NCBI GenBank assembly: GCA_018343915.1
Contig: JABRWF010000008.1
Location: 2,294,001 to 2,358,000, forward strand
Direction: 5' to 3'
Length of the DNA: 64,000 nt
Origin: Agroathelia rolfsii
Lineage: Eukaryota; Basidiomycota; Agaricomycetes; Amylocorticiales; Amylocorticiaceae
Shown: piece after piece, positions 1 to 11,779 of the stretch
Numbering within the stretch: position 1 is the first letter of the stretch
Layout of the letters: the number at the start of each line of letters is the position of its first letter
Notes under the pieces: generated by a model
What the model was told of the DNA's origin: nothing
Databases searched by the model: none
The model's input: the letters and a program-made list of their open reading frames with translations, nothing else
Position numbers and translations under genes: made by a program

Positions 1-236
1 CACTCGTCAACAAGCATGCCTAAAGAAACACGAACAAAATACAATAAAGATCCATAGGATACGGTAAGGCAAATATTCAGTAATTGTTTAAAAATTGATG
101 ATCATGCCTCATCACTATAGTTAAGAAGACATCTATAATGTGATATTAAAGGTTCGCATCTAGTTAGTTGAAAATGAAATATGCGCAAAAAACAAATTGG
201 CGACAGCTTGTATTCCCTCATCACCAAACTGTGCCT

Positions 237-1512
237 CTAATCCAACCATAATCTTTTCCGCATTTGCTTCGCGCGAGGGAACATCTCGTTTTCGTATTCC
301 TTTATGGCCGCGGACAAAGTGTTGAGGCTGGTATTCACATTGGGACTAAGCAACTCATCTTTGCACAAGATGATCGCAGGTCGCTTGAGTGCATCTTCCA
401 TGGCAACGTTGACACCTACTACAGCAAAAGGAGACATCGGATGTGCCGTATCTCCGGTGAGCGTCAATCTAAAACCTTGTATCAGACGATTCCCCTCTTC
501 AGACTATTAGGGATGAAAACTTGCCCAGGTTTGTGCTCCCACTTGATACCCACTGGAAGCATATAAAGTGGACGAACGACGAGAGGCTCATCGCTCTTCA
601 GAGCGAAGTCCTTTAGTTCCTGAATCCAAGTCGTGAAATAATTGTCGATAAGTTGCTGTCCTGCCGCGGAAGATTCCCAGTCTATTCCACTCTCTTGGAT
701 CCACGTCTCGGATAGACGAAGCATAGCATACATGAGCACACTGCCATCGCCCTGAACCTGTGCGGCCAATATACATTTATTATCGCCGGCCAGACAACTT
801 CCTGCACCAACAACGCGAGCCATCTCGGGGTGCCGGGTCCGAAAGTCGTTAACAGTAGCTACAACAGCTGTGACGCCGCTTCTCCTCCGTCAGAAGGGGT
901 CTTACTTGAGACCACGCCCCGTGTGCACCAATGACAAGACAGAAACCACGTACGATACTGCCATTTTCAAAATGAAGATCGTAGGATTCTGTTCCGTCGA
1001 CTGATGGTTCAACTCCACGCAATTTCCTGCCCCACTTAATCGCATCAGGGGCCAAAGAGTCAAGCAGGATGTCGCCAAGTTTTTTGGCGATCGATCTCAG
1101 GACGGTTGCGCCCATGATCATTCCCACTGACATTTTGTCAAGATAGACTTTGCTAGTCGAATCGAGAAGCTTATAGACTTCACACTCGGGCCGCATATAC
1201 TTGAGCCATTCATCCCAGAGACCTTCAAAGGAGCTAATGAGCATTAGAAATCCAAAATGATGGTTTGTGAGGAGGCCAACCTGCTTCACGGAGAGCAAGC
1301 TGCCCTGTCTCAGCATGGAGATCCTACGAGCCTCCCTGGCCACGCGCATCTCGGTAGCTTTCAAACTCGTAGACGGTGCAAGGTAGACTGTTGTTTTGCA
1401 GTAGCCGAGAAAGGGCTAAACCTGCTGGCCCGGCTGGAATAAGAATCAGAATCTTCGTCCGAATCGAAGCTACACAATAGCAAGCCTTGGATACTCACCC
1501 CCAATGACAGCA
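237..1512 (-). pseudogene. Broken TetX-like FAD-dependent monooxygenase
   Basis: Minus-strand flavoprotein monooxygenase of the TetX / salicylate-hydroxylase-like group, which normally hydroxylates aromatic or polycyclic substrates using FAD and NAD(P)H. The N-terminal Rossmann motif IAVIGAGPAGLALSRLL is rebuilt across an intron near 1440-1497. Further family landmarks follow: GGS-x-DLHAETGQ, EAG/LWDEWLKY across an intron near 1224-1277, LVIGAHGAWSQVRPLL, then GDTAHPMSPF (second FAD motif), ending at 237. Two lesions are visible. TAG at 1324-1326 falls between GGS and DLHAETGQ, where the family has Leu. A frameshift near 870-890 separates VRPLL from SGVTAVVATVND. The last intron (about 470-530) appears to use a GC donor (GCAAGT). 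No in-frame ATG was found upstream of the Rossmann motif, so the 5' end is missing or lies in an unseen exon. Family call is strong; non-functionality is inferred. Confidence 0.8.
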
Positions 1513-2070
1513 ATCTTGAGATTGTTCCGAGCCAAAGGCTACGTGTAGATATTGATCAAGAGACGCCAGCGGAAATGACTGATACGTTTTTCGTAAGCTG
1601 CTACTGTAGAGATGAATGTGAACGTTTAATACATTTCTAATGATGCAATACCAAAAGATGGCGACCCATAGAACAATCCAAATTTAGACTCCGGCGACGG
1701 TCTATTTCATACCGAGCAATATAGCTTAGTGTACGAATGATCCTCTGTTGCTACGCCGTAGCTTGCAGAATTGCGAATGTATACGGCAGGAACCAGGAGC
1801 ACAAGCTAACGACTCAAACGTCAAAATGAGTCCTATCACCGACGCGGCCGTTTGTACACGCTCTCGCCGGCATCCTCGGCTATTGCAACGGCCAGTGGCA
1901 AGGTAATTCGCATCGGAACCTTTGATGATAATAGAATCGATTCAAGCTTTGGAAAAATCTCTATACCAACAAAGAGCACACGGCAACTTGAGAGCCTACA
2001 AAGCATATGACTGATGTCTTGGAGTTGATTTAGGCACTAAATGCATTTAAGTCCCTCTGTCAGTAATATT
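1513..2070. other. Intergenic, no gene recognised
   Basis: No ORF with family resemblance or convincing splice pattern was found here. It is moderately AT-rich and separates the FAD monooxygenase remnant from the first DUF6533 repeat unit. It could hold the promoter or first exon of the monooxygenase. Confidence 0.5.
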
Positions 2071-2446
2071 CCAGATGTTTTTAAATTGGGTCTTGGTGTC
2101 GATTCGGGGTGACCTACGCCTTTTACTGGTGACTTACTACCACAGTGTTATGAATCATCCTCAAGCTATACTTGTACGGCTCCTTGGAGCAGTACTAGTG
2201 CCGATTTGTTATAATTTCACACATCACCTGAGCCCAGTTGGGCCGGATCCTACACATATATGGCATTAAATTAACAAGAGCCTACTAGTAAGGTTGCCAC
2301 TCAGATTGGCAAACCACCTTCACCAATGTCATTGAAATGCATAACAAGAGTGTTATATATGTATATATACTGTTGCATATTTAGTATCAAATCAACTCAA
2401 AGCTTTGTGGACATAAGCTAATGTATACATGCCGGTAGAAAAAACC

Positions 2447-4245
2447 CTACGCATTCCAGTCAGGATTTTCCAATTGTTGAAAAACGATGTCAGTCATGAT
2501 GATGTCCACGGTGTTATGCTCCTCATCACCGCTAACAATCGCTGCATCCATATTCTCTCTCAGGTTCAGTACAATGCGCGATGACATTGTAATCAGTATA
2601 CTGTCCAAAGCAGAGTTTTCAGGTTTTCCGTTCTACTTTAAAGGAGAGAGACAAATGACAGACTCACCTGCTTGATAGCCAGAAAAATGAACCAGGGAAA
2701 AATATGGGCTTTGGAAAGCGATGAAACATATCAGGGCTAAAGTCCTCGAATGCATATTTGGGTCATGACACACATTGCTTGTCTGGAACAGAATATCTGT
2801 CAATGAATGTGCAATGATTCTACATTCGGAGTCCGGCAAGATACGTACAAAATATGTCACAATATTCAAAAGATAGAATAATGCTATTGTCCTATACACT
2901 ACATCAGTTATTTGTGCCAGGAAATATTCAAGAACATAACGAACAAGAAATATATGAGGCCTGATATCATTCCCCAGAAGTTAGTAACAGTGTGGAAATT
3001 GCTACAGAAGGAAGGAATCCTTACCATCTCGAAACATAATTGTACTGAGAAACGGCCTTCCATACAGATTGCGCGAGATTCGAGCCATTTTCCATGTCTT
3101 TCGAACTGTTAGCGAGACCATAGATAGTTCCCACATGAGCATGGAAACCAAATAGAATTTTGCAGCTGATAGAATTTTATGAGGACCCGAGGTGCACTAG
3201 GTGCTAGTAGCCATTGTTTGAGGCTGATACACTTACAACTCATAGTGACAAAGTAAACAAGAATACAGTTATAATCGAATATTTTTCCCAAAAAAAAAAA
3301 AAAAAAAAAAATCAGATTCAGAGTTAGGAGCTCAAGATACAACAGACATTGCTCAAAAACATGTTTACTCACAGAGAAAAATGATTACGTGTGGGTATAC
3401 AGCCATATTGGTAAATAGCTGGTCCACTTAAGCTGGTTTCAAGTGTCCACTATTATCCAAATGAATTAAATGTCCGGGATTTCGGTACTGGTAATATAGC
3501 TTACCAAACTGATGCCTACACATAACAGATAAAATGCTATCATAGTGCGGATAAATGCTTTCTTGTGATTATATAGTGCTGAAACACGCCAGAGCTGCAA
3601 GCCTATATTCAACAGTATAAACCGATGATGAGACTGTGGCACAAAAAGTATCTTTCATCTTACCCCATACAAGAAATTGGGACGCAAGCATAAGAGAGTT
3701 GTAGCTAATGCTGACAATATTGCACCTAGAGTTCTGCACTTGAGTAATGATACCAGCATGGCATGCTGGAAAACCAGTTCCCACCACTACAATAGTGCAG
3801 TTATTAGATGTCCCACTTAGTGAGAAGTGAAGAGAAATACTCTGGATGTCAGTGGTTTGGACACAACAACAAGCCTGGCAAAATTGACGATCAAAGATAA
3901 ATAGCGGCTGACGAGGAAAGCAACTGTGACTGTGTGAAATGGCCGGCGCCATATCAGGCGAATTTCGAGTCCAAATGTCAGAATATGGTCGTAAGAGAGC
4001 AAAGCTGCAGGAATTTATCAACGGAAGTCGGCTATACTTCTCTCTACAGCTACGATAACACACCAAGTGAAACGACGAAAAGGTAATCGAGAGTAGACCT
4101 AAAGTTGCAAAATGTGTTACTGAGAGAATGAACATTAATAAATAAAAGATTGCATTTACATCTGGAGCGCACTGAAGCCAGCATTGGAATTATCAGAGAG
4201 CATTGTATGAGGGAGAATGGTGTTTGATGCAAAGGATATGTTCAT
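2447..4245 (-). CDS. DUF6533 domain membrane protein, copy A (multi-exon)
   Basis: Intron-rich gene for a multi-pass membrane protein of the fungal DUF6533 family (function unknown; seven-helix-like, abundant in Agaricomycetes). ATG at 4243-4245 opens MNISFASNTILPHTML. After two short introns comes the diagnostic DUF6533 core LLSYDHILTFGLEIRLIWRR followed by the RYLSLIVNFARLV helix. Later exons give LQLWRVSALYNHKKAFIRTM (about 3480-3600), VRKTWKMARISRNLYG-RPFLSTIMFRDG (about 3030-3170), an ALFYLLNIVTYFVRI helix (about 2840-2890), and the C-terminal RIVLNLRENMDAAIVSGDEE tail ending at 2447. I see no stop inside the exons I could assign, but some boundaries (about 3640-3830) are uncertain. The span given includes introns. 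Probable plasma or internal membrane location is inferred from hydrophobicity. Confidence 0.75.
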
Positions 4246-4674
4246 AGCAGTAACCCGAGGAGTGGAGATTTGTCGGATTTGTGGTCCCTGGATAACTTGA
4301 GCGACTAGAAAGGGTATATATGTACTATTCAATTACTATTCTTGACACAGCCCATTTCTCATAATCTATCAAGTTCACGATAGGAAACACGGTTGTGAGA
4401 TTAACTGTAATATAGCGACCCTGCCACCAAGGAGGAAGAACCATCAGCCTGAGGAAAGCCTACATAGGCAGTAGCCTTCAGTTTGTAATAAGCGATTAGT
4501 AAGGCCATAATAGCAGTCTCCACATCTAATTAGATGAATATGTGCGACTGGCGTGCGAAACTGCAAATGCACAAGGCATGATACATTGAAGACGATGTCT
4601 TGATGAAGATTTATCAGCAAAAGTGTATATATAGCAGCCCAAAGACATAGAATGCCATTATATATACTAGTAAT

Positions 4675-5089
4675 TGTTAGAATGGGCAATCCATGCCTCA
4701 ATGGGAGTGACGGAGTCACAGTCACGTGGAGCGTGACTGTAGTATGTAGCTACGGATTTTTGTAGTAGTTACTTCATTCGTTTGTCCGCGTACCGCGTCC
4801 AAGTACAAGGACAAGCTGTTGAATTCGCGAGCTCAGCTATGGGGGATATGGGGGATAAATTGCTAACAAACGCATGTCGTATCGTAGTTAGCCAATACAT
4901 GTATTTATACCCATAATGAACCAAGAGTGAAACAAATAAAGAGCATATATGGTAAGAAATGGAGAAGGGAGGGAAAAGGTACATTCCTTGCTTTAGCTCG
5001 ACAGCGAGGAACAAATGGAATCCAAATTCTAACACAAGCGCAATGCATCTTGCTTTTATATTATGACTGGCTGGCTCGCTTTTCTCACA
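4675..5089. mobile_element. Solo LTR, 415 bp, inserted in DUF6533 unit A
   Basis: The element begins TGTTAGAATGGGCAATCC and ends TTTTCTCACA, the TG...CA form of retrotransposon LTRs. It is flanked by a perfect 5-bp duplication GTAAT at 4670-4674 and 5090-5094. The corresponding sequence in unit B (about 8700-8730) lacks the insert, giving an empty-site control. No internal retrotransposon domain lies next to it, so it is a solo LTR left after LTR-LTR recombination. A related copy lies at 57062-57715. The TGTTRGAAT start resembles Ty1/copia-type LTRs, but the superfamily is not proven. Confidence 0.85.
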
Positions 5090-5094
5090 GTAAT

Positions 5095-5690
5095 ATCATC
5101 ATGTGCGAATCCATTTCTAATTTGCTTGCTGACACACCATCCTACGAGCGCACCGCAGCCTAAGATTCCAATACGAGTGAGCACCGGAATCTGTCTAAGG
5201 GAAAGTAGCGACAAGTGACTCAGACATGACTATGGCTCTTAACGGATCGGATTGGGGCGGATTGACTGAATTGAGTGGAGTCCAAGTTCAATTGAGTCGA
5301 TCCAGCTTAATCTGATCCGTTAGGAGCCCTAGACACGACACTGGCACTATATACCCATGTGGTAAAAGTGAGCCAGCCAGATCGAATTCCGTTTGTCGTT
5401 GTACATCGATGCGGACGGGATGGCGTGGAAAAACGGACGAGTAGCTACTACAGCATATACTACTGGTATCCTACTGCAAGTATCCTAAGAATAATGGCCC
5501 GTATTTGTTTATTTTACCAAGGTTGATTGGAAAATACAGAGCACTTTTACTAATAAATTTTTTAAAAAAGTTAAAATGATGTCGGTGATTAGATAACAAC
5601 TCAGATGATAAGACTGAAATGGGGTCCAACCAAGCTGTATTGAATAGCTGAAAGTTGGTAGTTCAAGTATTTATAGGATAGGCATCACTG
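5095..5690. other. Spacer between DUF6533 units A and B
   Basis: No gene seen. The sequence aligns by eye with the flank of unit B (about 8740-9380), including shared blocks such as GTATTGAATAG and AAGTATTTAT. It differs by a ~95-bp inverted-repeat insertion at 5234-5328. Confidence 0.55.
5234..5328. mobile_element. MITE-like element, ~95 bp
   Basis: Terminal inverted repeats of about 20 bp: the left end GGCTCTTAACGGATCGGATT pairs with the right end AATCTGATCCGTTAGGAGCC with few mismatches. A possible 3-bp CTA direct repeat sits at the ends (5230-5232 and 5329-5331). The parallel flank of unit B near 8840 lacks this segment, which supports insertion. It is too short to encode protein. A 3-bp target duplication would fit PIF/Harbinger-like MITEs, but that class call is tentative. 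Confidence 0.6.
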
Positions 5691-5691
5691 T

Positions 5692-5932
5692 TATGTGGAA
5701 ATTCGTCGCGCACGCAACCTAATTCAGATAACACGCCGGATTGACTGTTTGGTAGAGGTACAAACGCATACGGCGCAACGAGTAAAATCCACATGTATTT
5801 ATACTAACGTGACAATAAAATTTTCACAAAGAGAAAAGAGGGCGGAATACGGAACCAAGACGAAAGCGGATCGATGACACTTGCCAAGGTGTCTCAAATA
5901 TTCGGACTCAAATACCAACATGTTAATCATTG
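5692..5932. mobile_element. Insertion (~240 bp) absent from sister flanks; end shared with 29287
   Basis: The flank reads GGCATCA at 5680, then ~240 bp of extra sequence, then resumes CATTGCTCGTGAC at about 5933. The equivalent positions near 9371 and 25360 are continuous. A possible imperfect CA(C/T)TG duplication brackets it. Its right part (CAAATATTCGGACTCAAATA and the palindrome-like AACATGTTAAT) reappears in reverse orientation at about 29284-29330, so it is one of at least two copies of an uncharacterised repeat. No coding capacity seen; class unknown. Confidence 0.5.
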
Positions 5933-6468
5933 CTCGTGACAATTGATATAATTTCTGCTTAACTGCACGTTCAAACAACATTGCGCTGTGTATTGCCCTA
6001 TAAAGATCAAGATCAAATGCCATATCTTGTAGGAATTGCCTTATTTTGTACACTGGCATTATGATTTACTATTTATATATACAACGACCATCGCTGTGCA
6101 AGGATGAAAAACCAACTTGCAATTGATGACTTCGACTTGGAGTTACCTACGCCTTTTACTGTTGACTTGCCGCAGTGTTATGAATTATCCTCAGACTATA
6201 CTTGTACGGCTCCTTGGAGCAGTACCAGTGCTAATTTATTATAATGTCACGTATCGCCTGAGCCCAGTTGGACCAGATCATACATATATATATGGCATTA
6301 AATTAACGAGAGCCTACTAAAGTTGCCACTCAGATTGGCAAACCACCTTCACCGATGTGATTGAAAGGTATAAAAGAGTGTTATATATATACTGTTGTAT
6401 ATTTAGTGTCCAATCAATTTAAAGCTTTATGTAAACAAGCTAATGTATACATACTGGTAGAAAAAACC

Positions 6469-8260
6469 TTACACATCCCAGTCAGGATTTTCCAATTGTT
6501 GAAAAATGATGTCAGTCATGATGATGTCCATAGTGTTATGCTCCTCATCACCGCTAACAACCGCTGCATCCATATTCTCTCTCAGGTTCAGCACAATGCG
6601 CGATGACATTGCAATCATTATACTGTCCAAAGCAGAGTTTTCAGGTTTTCCATTCTACTTTAAAGGATATAAATAAATGACAGACTTACCTGCTTGATAG
6701 CCAGAAAAATGAACCAGGGAAAAATGAAGGCTTTGGAAAGCGATGAAACATATCAGGGCTAAAGTTCTTGGATGCATATTTGGGTTATGATGACACACAT
6801 TGCTTGTCTGGAAAAGAATATCTGTCAATAAATATGCAATGATTCTACATTCGGAGCCCGGCAAGATACGTACAAAATATGTCACAATATTCAAAAGATA
6901 GAACAATGCTATTGTCCTATACATCACATCAGCTATTTGTGCCAGGAAATATTCAAGAACATAACGAACAAGAAATATATAAGGCCTGATATCATTCACC
7001 AGAAATTAGTAACAGTGTAGACGGTGCTACAGAAGAAAGGAAATCCTTACCATCTCGAAGCATAATTGTACTGAGAAATGGCTTCCCATACAGATTGCGC
7101 GAGATTCGAGCCATTTTCCATGCCTTTCGAACTGTTAGCGAGACAATAAACAGTTCCCACATGAGTATGGAAACCAAATAGAGTTTTGCAGCTGATAGAA
7201 TTTTTATGAGGACCCGAGGTGCACTAGGTGCTAGTAACCATTGTTTGAGGCTGATACACTTACAACTTGTAGTGACAAAGTAAACAAAAATACAGTTATA
7301 ATTGAATATTTTTCCCAAAAAAAAATCAGATTCACAGTTAGGAGCTAGAGATACAAAAGACATTGCTCAAAAACATGCTTACGCACAGAGAAAGATCATT
7401 ACGCGCGGGTATACAACCATATTGGTAAATAAATGGTCCACTTGAGCCGGTTGTAAGTGCCCACTATTATCCAAATGAATTTCATGCCCGGAACTTTGGA
7501 ACTGGTAATATAGCTTACCAAACTGATGCCTACACATAACAGAGAAAATGGTATCATAGCGCGGATAAATGCTTTCTTGTGATTATATAGTGCTGAAACA
7601 CGCCAGAGCTGCAAGCCTATATTCAACAGTATAAACCAACGATGAGACTGGGGCATAAAAGGTTTCTTTTATCTTACCCCATACAAGAAATTGGGACGCA
7701 AGCATAAAAGAGTTGTAGCTAATGCTGACAATATTGCACCTAGAGTTCTGCACTTGAGTAATAACACCAGCATGGCGTGTTGAAAAACCAGTTCCCACCA
7801 CTACAATAGTGCAGTTATTAGATGTCCCACTTAGTGAGAAGTGAAGAAAAATACTCTAGATGTCAGTGGCTTAGACACAGCAACAAGCCTAGCAAAATTG
7901 ACAATCAAAGATAAATAGCGGTTGACGAGGAAAGCAACTGTGACTGTGTGAAATGGCCGGCGCCATATCAGGCGAATTTCGAGTCCAAATGTCAGAATAT
8001 AGTCATAAGAGAGAAAAGCTGCAGGAATTTATCAACGGAGGTCAGCTATACTTCTCTCTACAGCTACGATAACACACCAAGTGAAACGACGAAAAGGTAA
8101 TTGAAAGTAGACCTAAAGTTGCAAAATGTGTTACTGAGAGAATGAACATTAATGATAATAAAAATTGCATTTACGTCTGGAGCGCAGTGAAGCCAGAATT
8201 GGAATTATCAGAGAGCATTGTATGAGGGAGAATGGTGTTTGATGCAAAGGATATGTTCAT
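6469..8260 (-). CDS. DUF6533 domain membrane protein, copy B (multi-exon)
   Basis: Near-identical paralog of copy A. ATG at 8258-8260 opens MNISFASN. The DUF6533 core (LTFGLEIRLIWRRPF) lies near 7960-8030, the LQLWRVSALYNHKKAFIRAM exon near 7545-7620, and the SILMWELFIVSLTVRKAWKM exon with YGKPFLSTIMLRDG near 7050-7210. The ALFYLLNIVTYFVRILPG segment is near 6870-6920. The last exon ends NPDWDV at a TAA (6469-6471), a few residues different from copy A. No lesion was found in the exons I could place. Function unknown; seven-helix membrane topology is inferred from the family. The span includes introns. Confidence 0.75.
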
Positions 8261-8469
8261 AGCAGTAACTCGAGAAGTTGGAATTTGTCGGATTTGGTGT
8301 TGCGCAGCTGCTGTTGTCCCTGAATAACTTGAGTGATCAGAAAGTGTGTGTATGCACTATTCAATTAGTAGCTTTGACACAGCCCGCTTCTCATAATCTA
8401 TCAAACCTACGATAGGAATGATGATTGTGAGGTTAATCGTAATATAATAGCAACCCTGCAATAGAGGAA

Positions 8470-8700
8470 GAACCATCAATTTGAGTAAAGCCTGCATAGA
8501 CAGTAGCCTTCAGTTTGTAACAAGCGATTAGTAATGCCATAATAGCGGTCTCTACATCTAATTAGATGAACATGTGCAACTGGCTTGCAAAACTGCAAAT
8601 GTGCAAGGCATGATACATTAGAGACGATTTCTTGACAATAAAGGTCTATCAGCAAAAGTGTATATATAGCAGCCCACAGACATAGCGTACCAGTACGTAA
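8470..8700 (-). promoter_or_regulatory. Conserved 5' block with TATA box, DUF6533 unit B
   Basis: A ~230-bp block conserved about 200-400 bp upstream of all four DUF6533 genes (here; 4440-4670; 22640-22870; 26040-26190 plus 26712-26810). It contains a TATATATA run on the gene strand (about 8660) and pyrimidine tracts ending in CAG. It has an open frame in several copies, but the four copies derive from DNA duplication, so open frames alone do not show coding. It is more likely promoter or 5' UTR with an intron. Confidence 0.4.
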
Positions 8701-9577
8701 GTATACTAGTATCACCATGTGTGAGTCCATTCCTCATTTGGCTGCTGAAACACCATCCTACCGACGCGCTGCAGCCCGAGACTCCGAACCGAGTGAGCAT
8801 CCAACAAACGTGAGAATCTGTCTAAGGAAAAGTAGCGACGACATAATTCATGTGACAAAAGCGAGCCAGCCAGTAATAAATGAAAAGCTAGATTGAATTC
8901 CGCTTGTCGTTGCATCGACGCGCTGACGCGGATAAACGGATGAGTCACTGTTACAGCATGCACTACTGGTAGTATCCTACTGGAAGTATAATATCCATGG
9001 CAAGAATAATGACATGCATGGCCCCATTATTCTGCCAAGGGTAATTAAAAAAAAAAAGAAAAAAAGAGAACCTTTACTGCCATGAAATTTCAAAGAGTGA
9101 AAATTCCTGTAAGCTTTTGGCCGTAAACATTGTCGTGATCAATATAATGAGATGGCTATAAGTAGCATAAACTTTTGTCGCCGGTGACTATCCTGATATA
9201 CATTAGGCTCTGATACTCAATTTTCAAGATATTAGTATACGCCATAGTTGAAGCATCATCTAGCTTGCATCAAGAGTCCAGTCCTAGTAACAACTTTGGA
9301 GGTGATAAGAATCAACCCAGCTGTATTGAATAGTCAAGAGTTGGTAGTTTAAGTATTTATGGGGTAGGCATCATTGGTCATGAAAATTGATATGATTTCT
9401 GCTTGGCTGCACGCTTAAACAGCATTGCACTGTGTAGTTCCCTATAAAGATCAAGTTCAAATGCCATAGCTTGTAGGAATTACCTTACATCGGCATCATG
9501 AATTTACTACTTACATATACAGCGGCCATTTCTGTGCAAGAATGAAAAACTGATTGGTAATCAACAACTTGAATTGT

Positions 9578-9610
9578 TATCACCTCCCAAGTCGAACTTG
9601 GGAGGTGATA
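9578..9610. repeat. Perfect 15-bp inverted repeat (hairpin), 3-nt loop
   Basis: TATCACCTCCCAAGT at 9578-9592 is followed by CGA and its exact complement ACTTGGGAGGTGATA at 9596-9610. The sister flanks (for example 6135) carry only the right-hand half in diverged form (ACTTGGAGTTACCT). The left arm therefore looks like a local inverted duplication at the inner edge of the left repeat arm. Confidence 0.8.
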
Positions 9611-9619
9611 GTTTAATGT

Positions 9620-11745
9620 TGATGAAGACACATCTCCTGTCTGTAGTTCAGCTTGAGGTGATGTGGAAATGAAGGCAGGCTCATTTTTTATCTTCTGAGC
9701 AATATATATATATGATATATTCATGGTCATGAGGGTTGTACTCTTTGGTTGCACTTGCCATGAGCGTACGGCTATCCGTGACGGTGGCGGTGGAATCGAA
9801 CTTTGCAAGTACTTTTCGAGTTACGCACACCACTCAGGGCTAAGTTTCTCAGCCAAAACTTCAAAATGTATTCGTTAGATAGGGAAAACGGGGCTAATGA
9901 ATCAGTCCAAAATTAACCATCAATCAGCTAATCTCATGCGCCGCATTCTGACTGGTAATATAGCGAAAGTCTGCTACAAGTACTAGTAATGCTAGTTTAC
10001 AACCAGCTAGTACAAATCGGTGGAGTTGAAACTGTCTACCAATATAACCGATTTCGACTGCCCCCGTCACTAGTCTCAAGTTTTTCTTTTCTTTTTTTTT
10101 CTGCGGCATCATGGTACGCAAATCCGAATATTATTAATCTCTTTGTCTTCATCTCGGCACCGGTAAGAGAAGACTCTCGAGTTGTCGATCAGATATCCAT
10201 TCTCATCGAGCATTAAGAATTTCATAGAGCCTTGGAAAAAGAAGGCGTTCATGTTAGCGCGTGTAGCGCGTCCTTGGTATCGTTTTACTTTTACAGTACT
10301 TATGACAACTTTGAACTAGTTACTAGCACATGTAGTATTCACTCCGTCATCATACTCATATTCAGGGTTAACCCAAAAGCCCGAGGATTTTTTTTTTAAA
10401 AGAAAAAAAACTAAAACTAAAACGTCATGTATGCATCATAGCGTGGGTGCAGAAGCGCACTTGTATAATGGCAGATATTAGCCTAATCGGCTCCGAGTCT
10501 ATGAGAAGAGCTAGGCAGGTTCATAACTTGATGCTTCTTACTAACTCCCGGAACGAAACTCAGGAGCGTATGTACGAAGAGAACTCTTGGAGAGTAGCAA
10601 TGCACGACAAATATAATATTAGGACAGTCGCACCGACGTACATGAGCGAGAACCATAACCAACATTTGCAGTCACAGTAACGAGGCATTACCAGCATTAC
10701 GAACCCAAGACTTTTTTTGTTTTGTTTTTTGACACTACTAATAGGGACAGGCAGTGCATATCTCTTTACGATCGATCATCGTCTAGGTTACACACAAGTT
10801 AGGACATGCATCCAGGGAATTAATTACACACTATAATTGAGTAATGCACAAGTCATTCTAGTCGTCTTCGATTGTGACATTTTATAAGCTTAAAAGGAGC
10901 CAGAAGACGAGAGTCCTTGATAATGAAGTTAATGAGACCGGAGCCGCCTGGAGGTGAGAAATGGCACAGTGAATTTGCAAATGAAACCTAGAGGGGGGAG
11001 AAGCGCAAAAACGTGACCAAATCTCATTGCATGAGGTATGTTAGCGAGATTCACAAGTTCAGCCTGTAGACTGTAACTTTACGCGCTGATTGGCTGGAAA
11101 AGATCCGGGCCCCAGCTGAGAGGCACTCCAGGGCTGGTTACGGACGAAGTAAGTGGTGGAGAGGCGAGGCGGAGCTGCGCGCGCGCCTGTGCGCACTTGC
11201 GCAGTGAGTGGGGTAATCGACACATGTGTTTCATTCAAACTTTGGTACACGTGAAAGCGAAAGAGAGAGCCAAAGCAACATAATTATGAGCTGACAAAGT
11301 CAGTCTAGAACCCGGAAATACGGATGTGCATGTGCTAATGAGGCTGCCTGCTGTCTGATGGCATGATGAGAAGGTGCGGGTATTTGAATGACAAAAGTGT
11401 CGACTGTCAGTTGCAAAATCATGATGCGTGATTGATGGGAGCGAATCCAATTGAATCAAGGAGTGAATGGTAGGCTGCGCCGTTGAATTGGGGGCTAAGC
11501 GGCGGTGCACGGACGAGTCCGATGTCAATTGCAAGCTGGTGGAGGTTCGTCGTACGACTCTCGAGACATGTTTTACACCCTCATGTACAAGCCAGTTGTG
11601 TATCACTCTTGGAAGAACGGGGACAGTAGGATATATACTCGGGGGTTTAAGTAGTATTATATATGAAATGAAGCTAAATATTAACCGCCGGTGAATTGAA
11701 TTAGCGAGTTTTTCGGCCGAGGCCCTTTGTTACGGACCCTTGCCC

Positions 11746-11779
<34 letters not shown>

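Larger units (their letters stand above)
2075..5170 (-). repeat. DUF6533 repeat unit A (left arm, outer)
   Basis: A ~3 kb unit with the DUF6533 gene plus conserved 3' flank (about 2100-2440) and 5' flank (about 4250-4670 and 5095-5170). Matching sequence, in the same order and strand, occurs at about 6110-9000 (unit B). Reverse-complemented copies occur at about 22630-25180 (unit C) and 26720-29130 (unit D). Identity is high by eye in both exons and introns, so these are recent DNA-level duplications. Unit A is distinguished by a 415-bp solo LTR at 4675-5089 inside its 5' flank. Confidence 0.85.
6110..9620 (-). repeat. DUF6533 repeat unit B (left arm, inner)
   Basis: Second direct copy of the unit, from the block starting ACTTGGAGTTACCTACGCC (about 6135) through the gene and its 5' flank to about 9620. 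It lacks the solo LTR seen in unit A, keeping the uninterrupted TATACTAGTATCACCATG junction near 8705. The most distal part (9300-9620) also matches the sequence upstream of unit B (about 5630-6110), so the repeat boundaries overlap as in a tandem duplication. Confidence 0.8.

Noticed and set aside
4050..4135. ORFs in alternative frames of the DUF6533 gene (for example Cys-rich FCQACCCVQTTD)
   Set aside because: Shadow frame of the DUF6533 core exon; the LTFGLEIRLIWRR frame is the one with family identity.
9485..9808. 107-residue minus-strand ORF over the hairpin
   Set aside because: It runs through repeat flank and the inverted duplication; sister copies do not preserve the frame.
10447..10680. 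77-residue plus-strand ORF
   Set aside because: Begins with GTG, and the opposite strand is also open over the same interval; no family resemblance.
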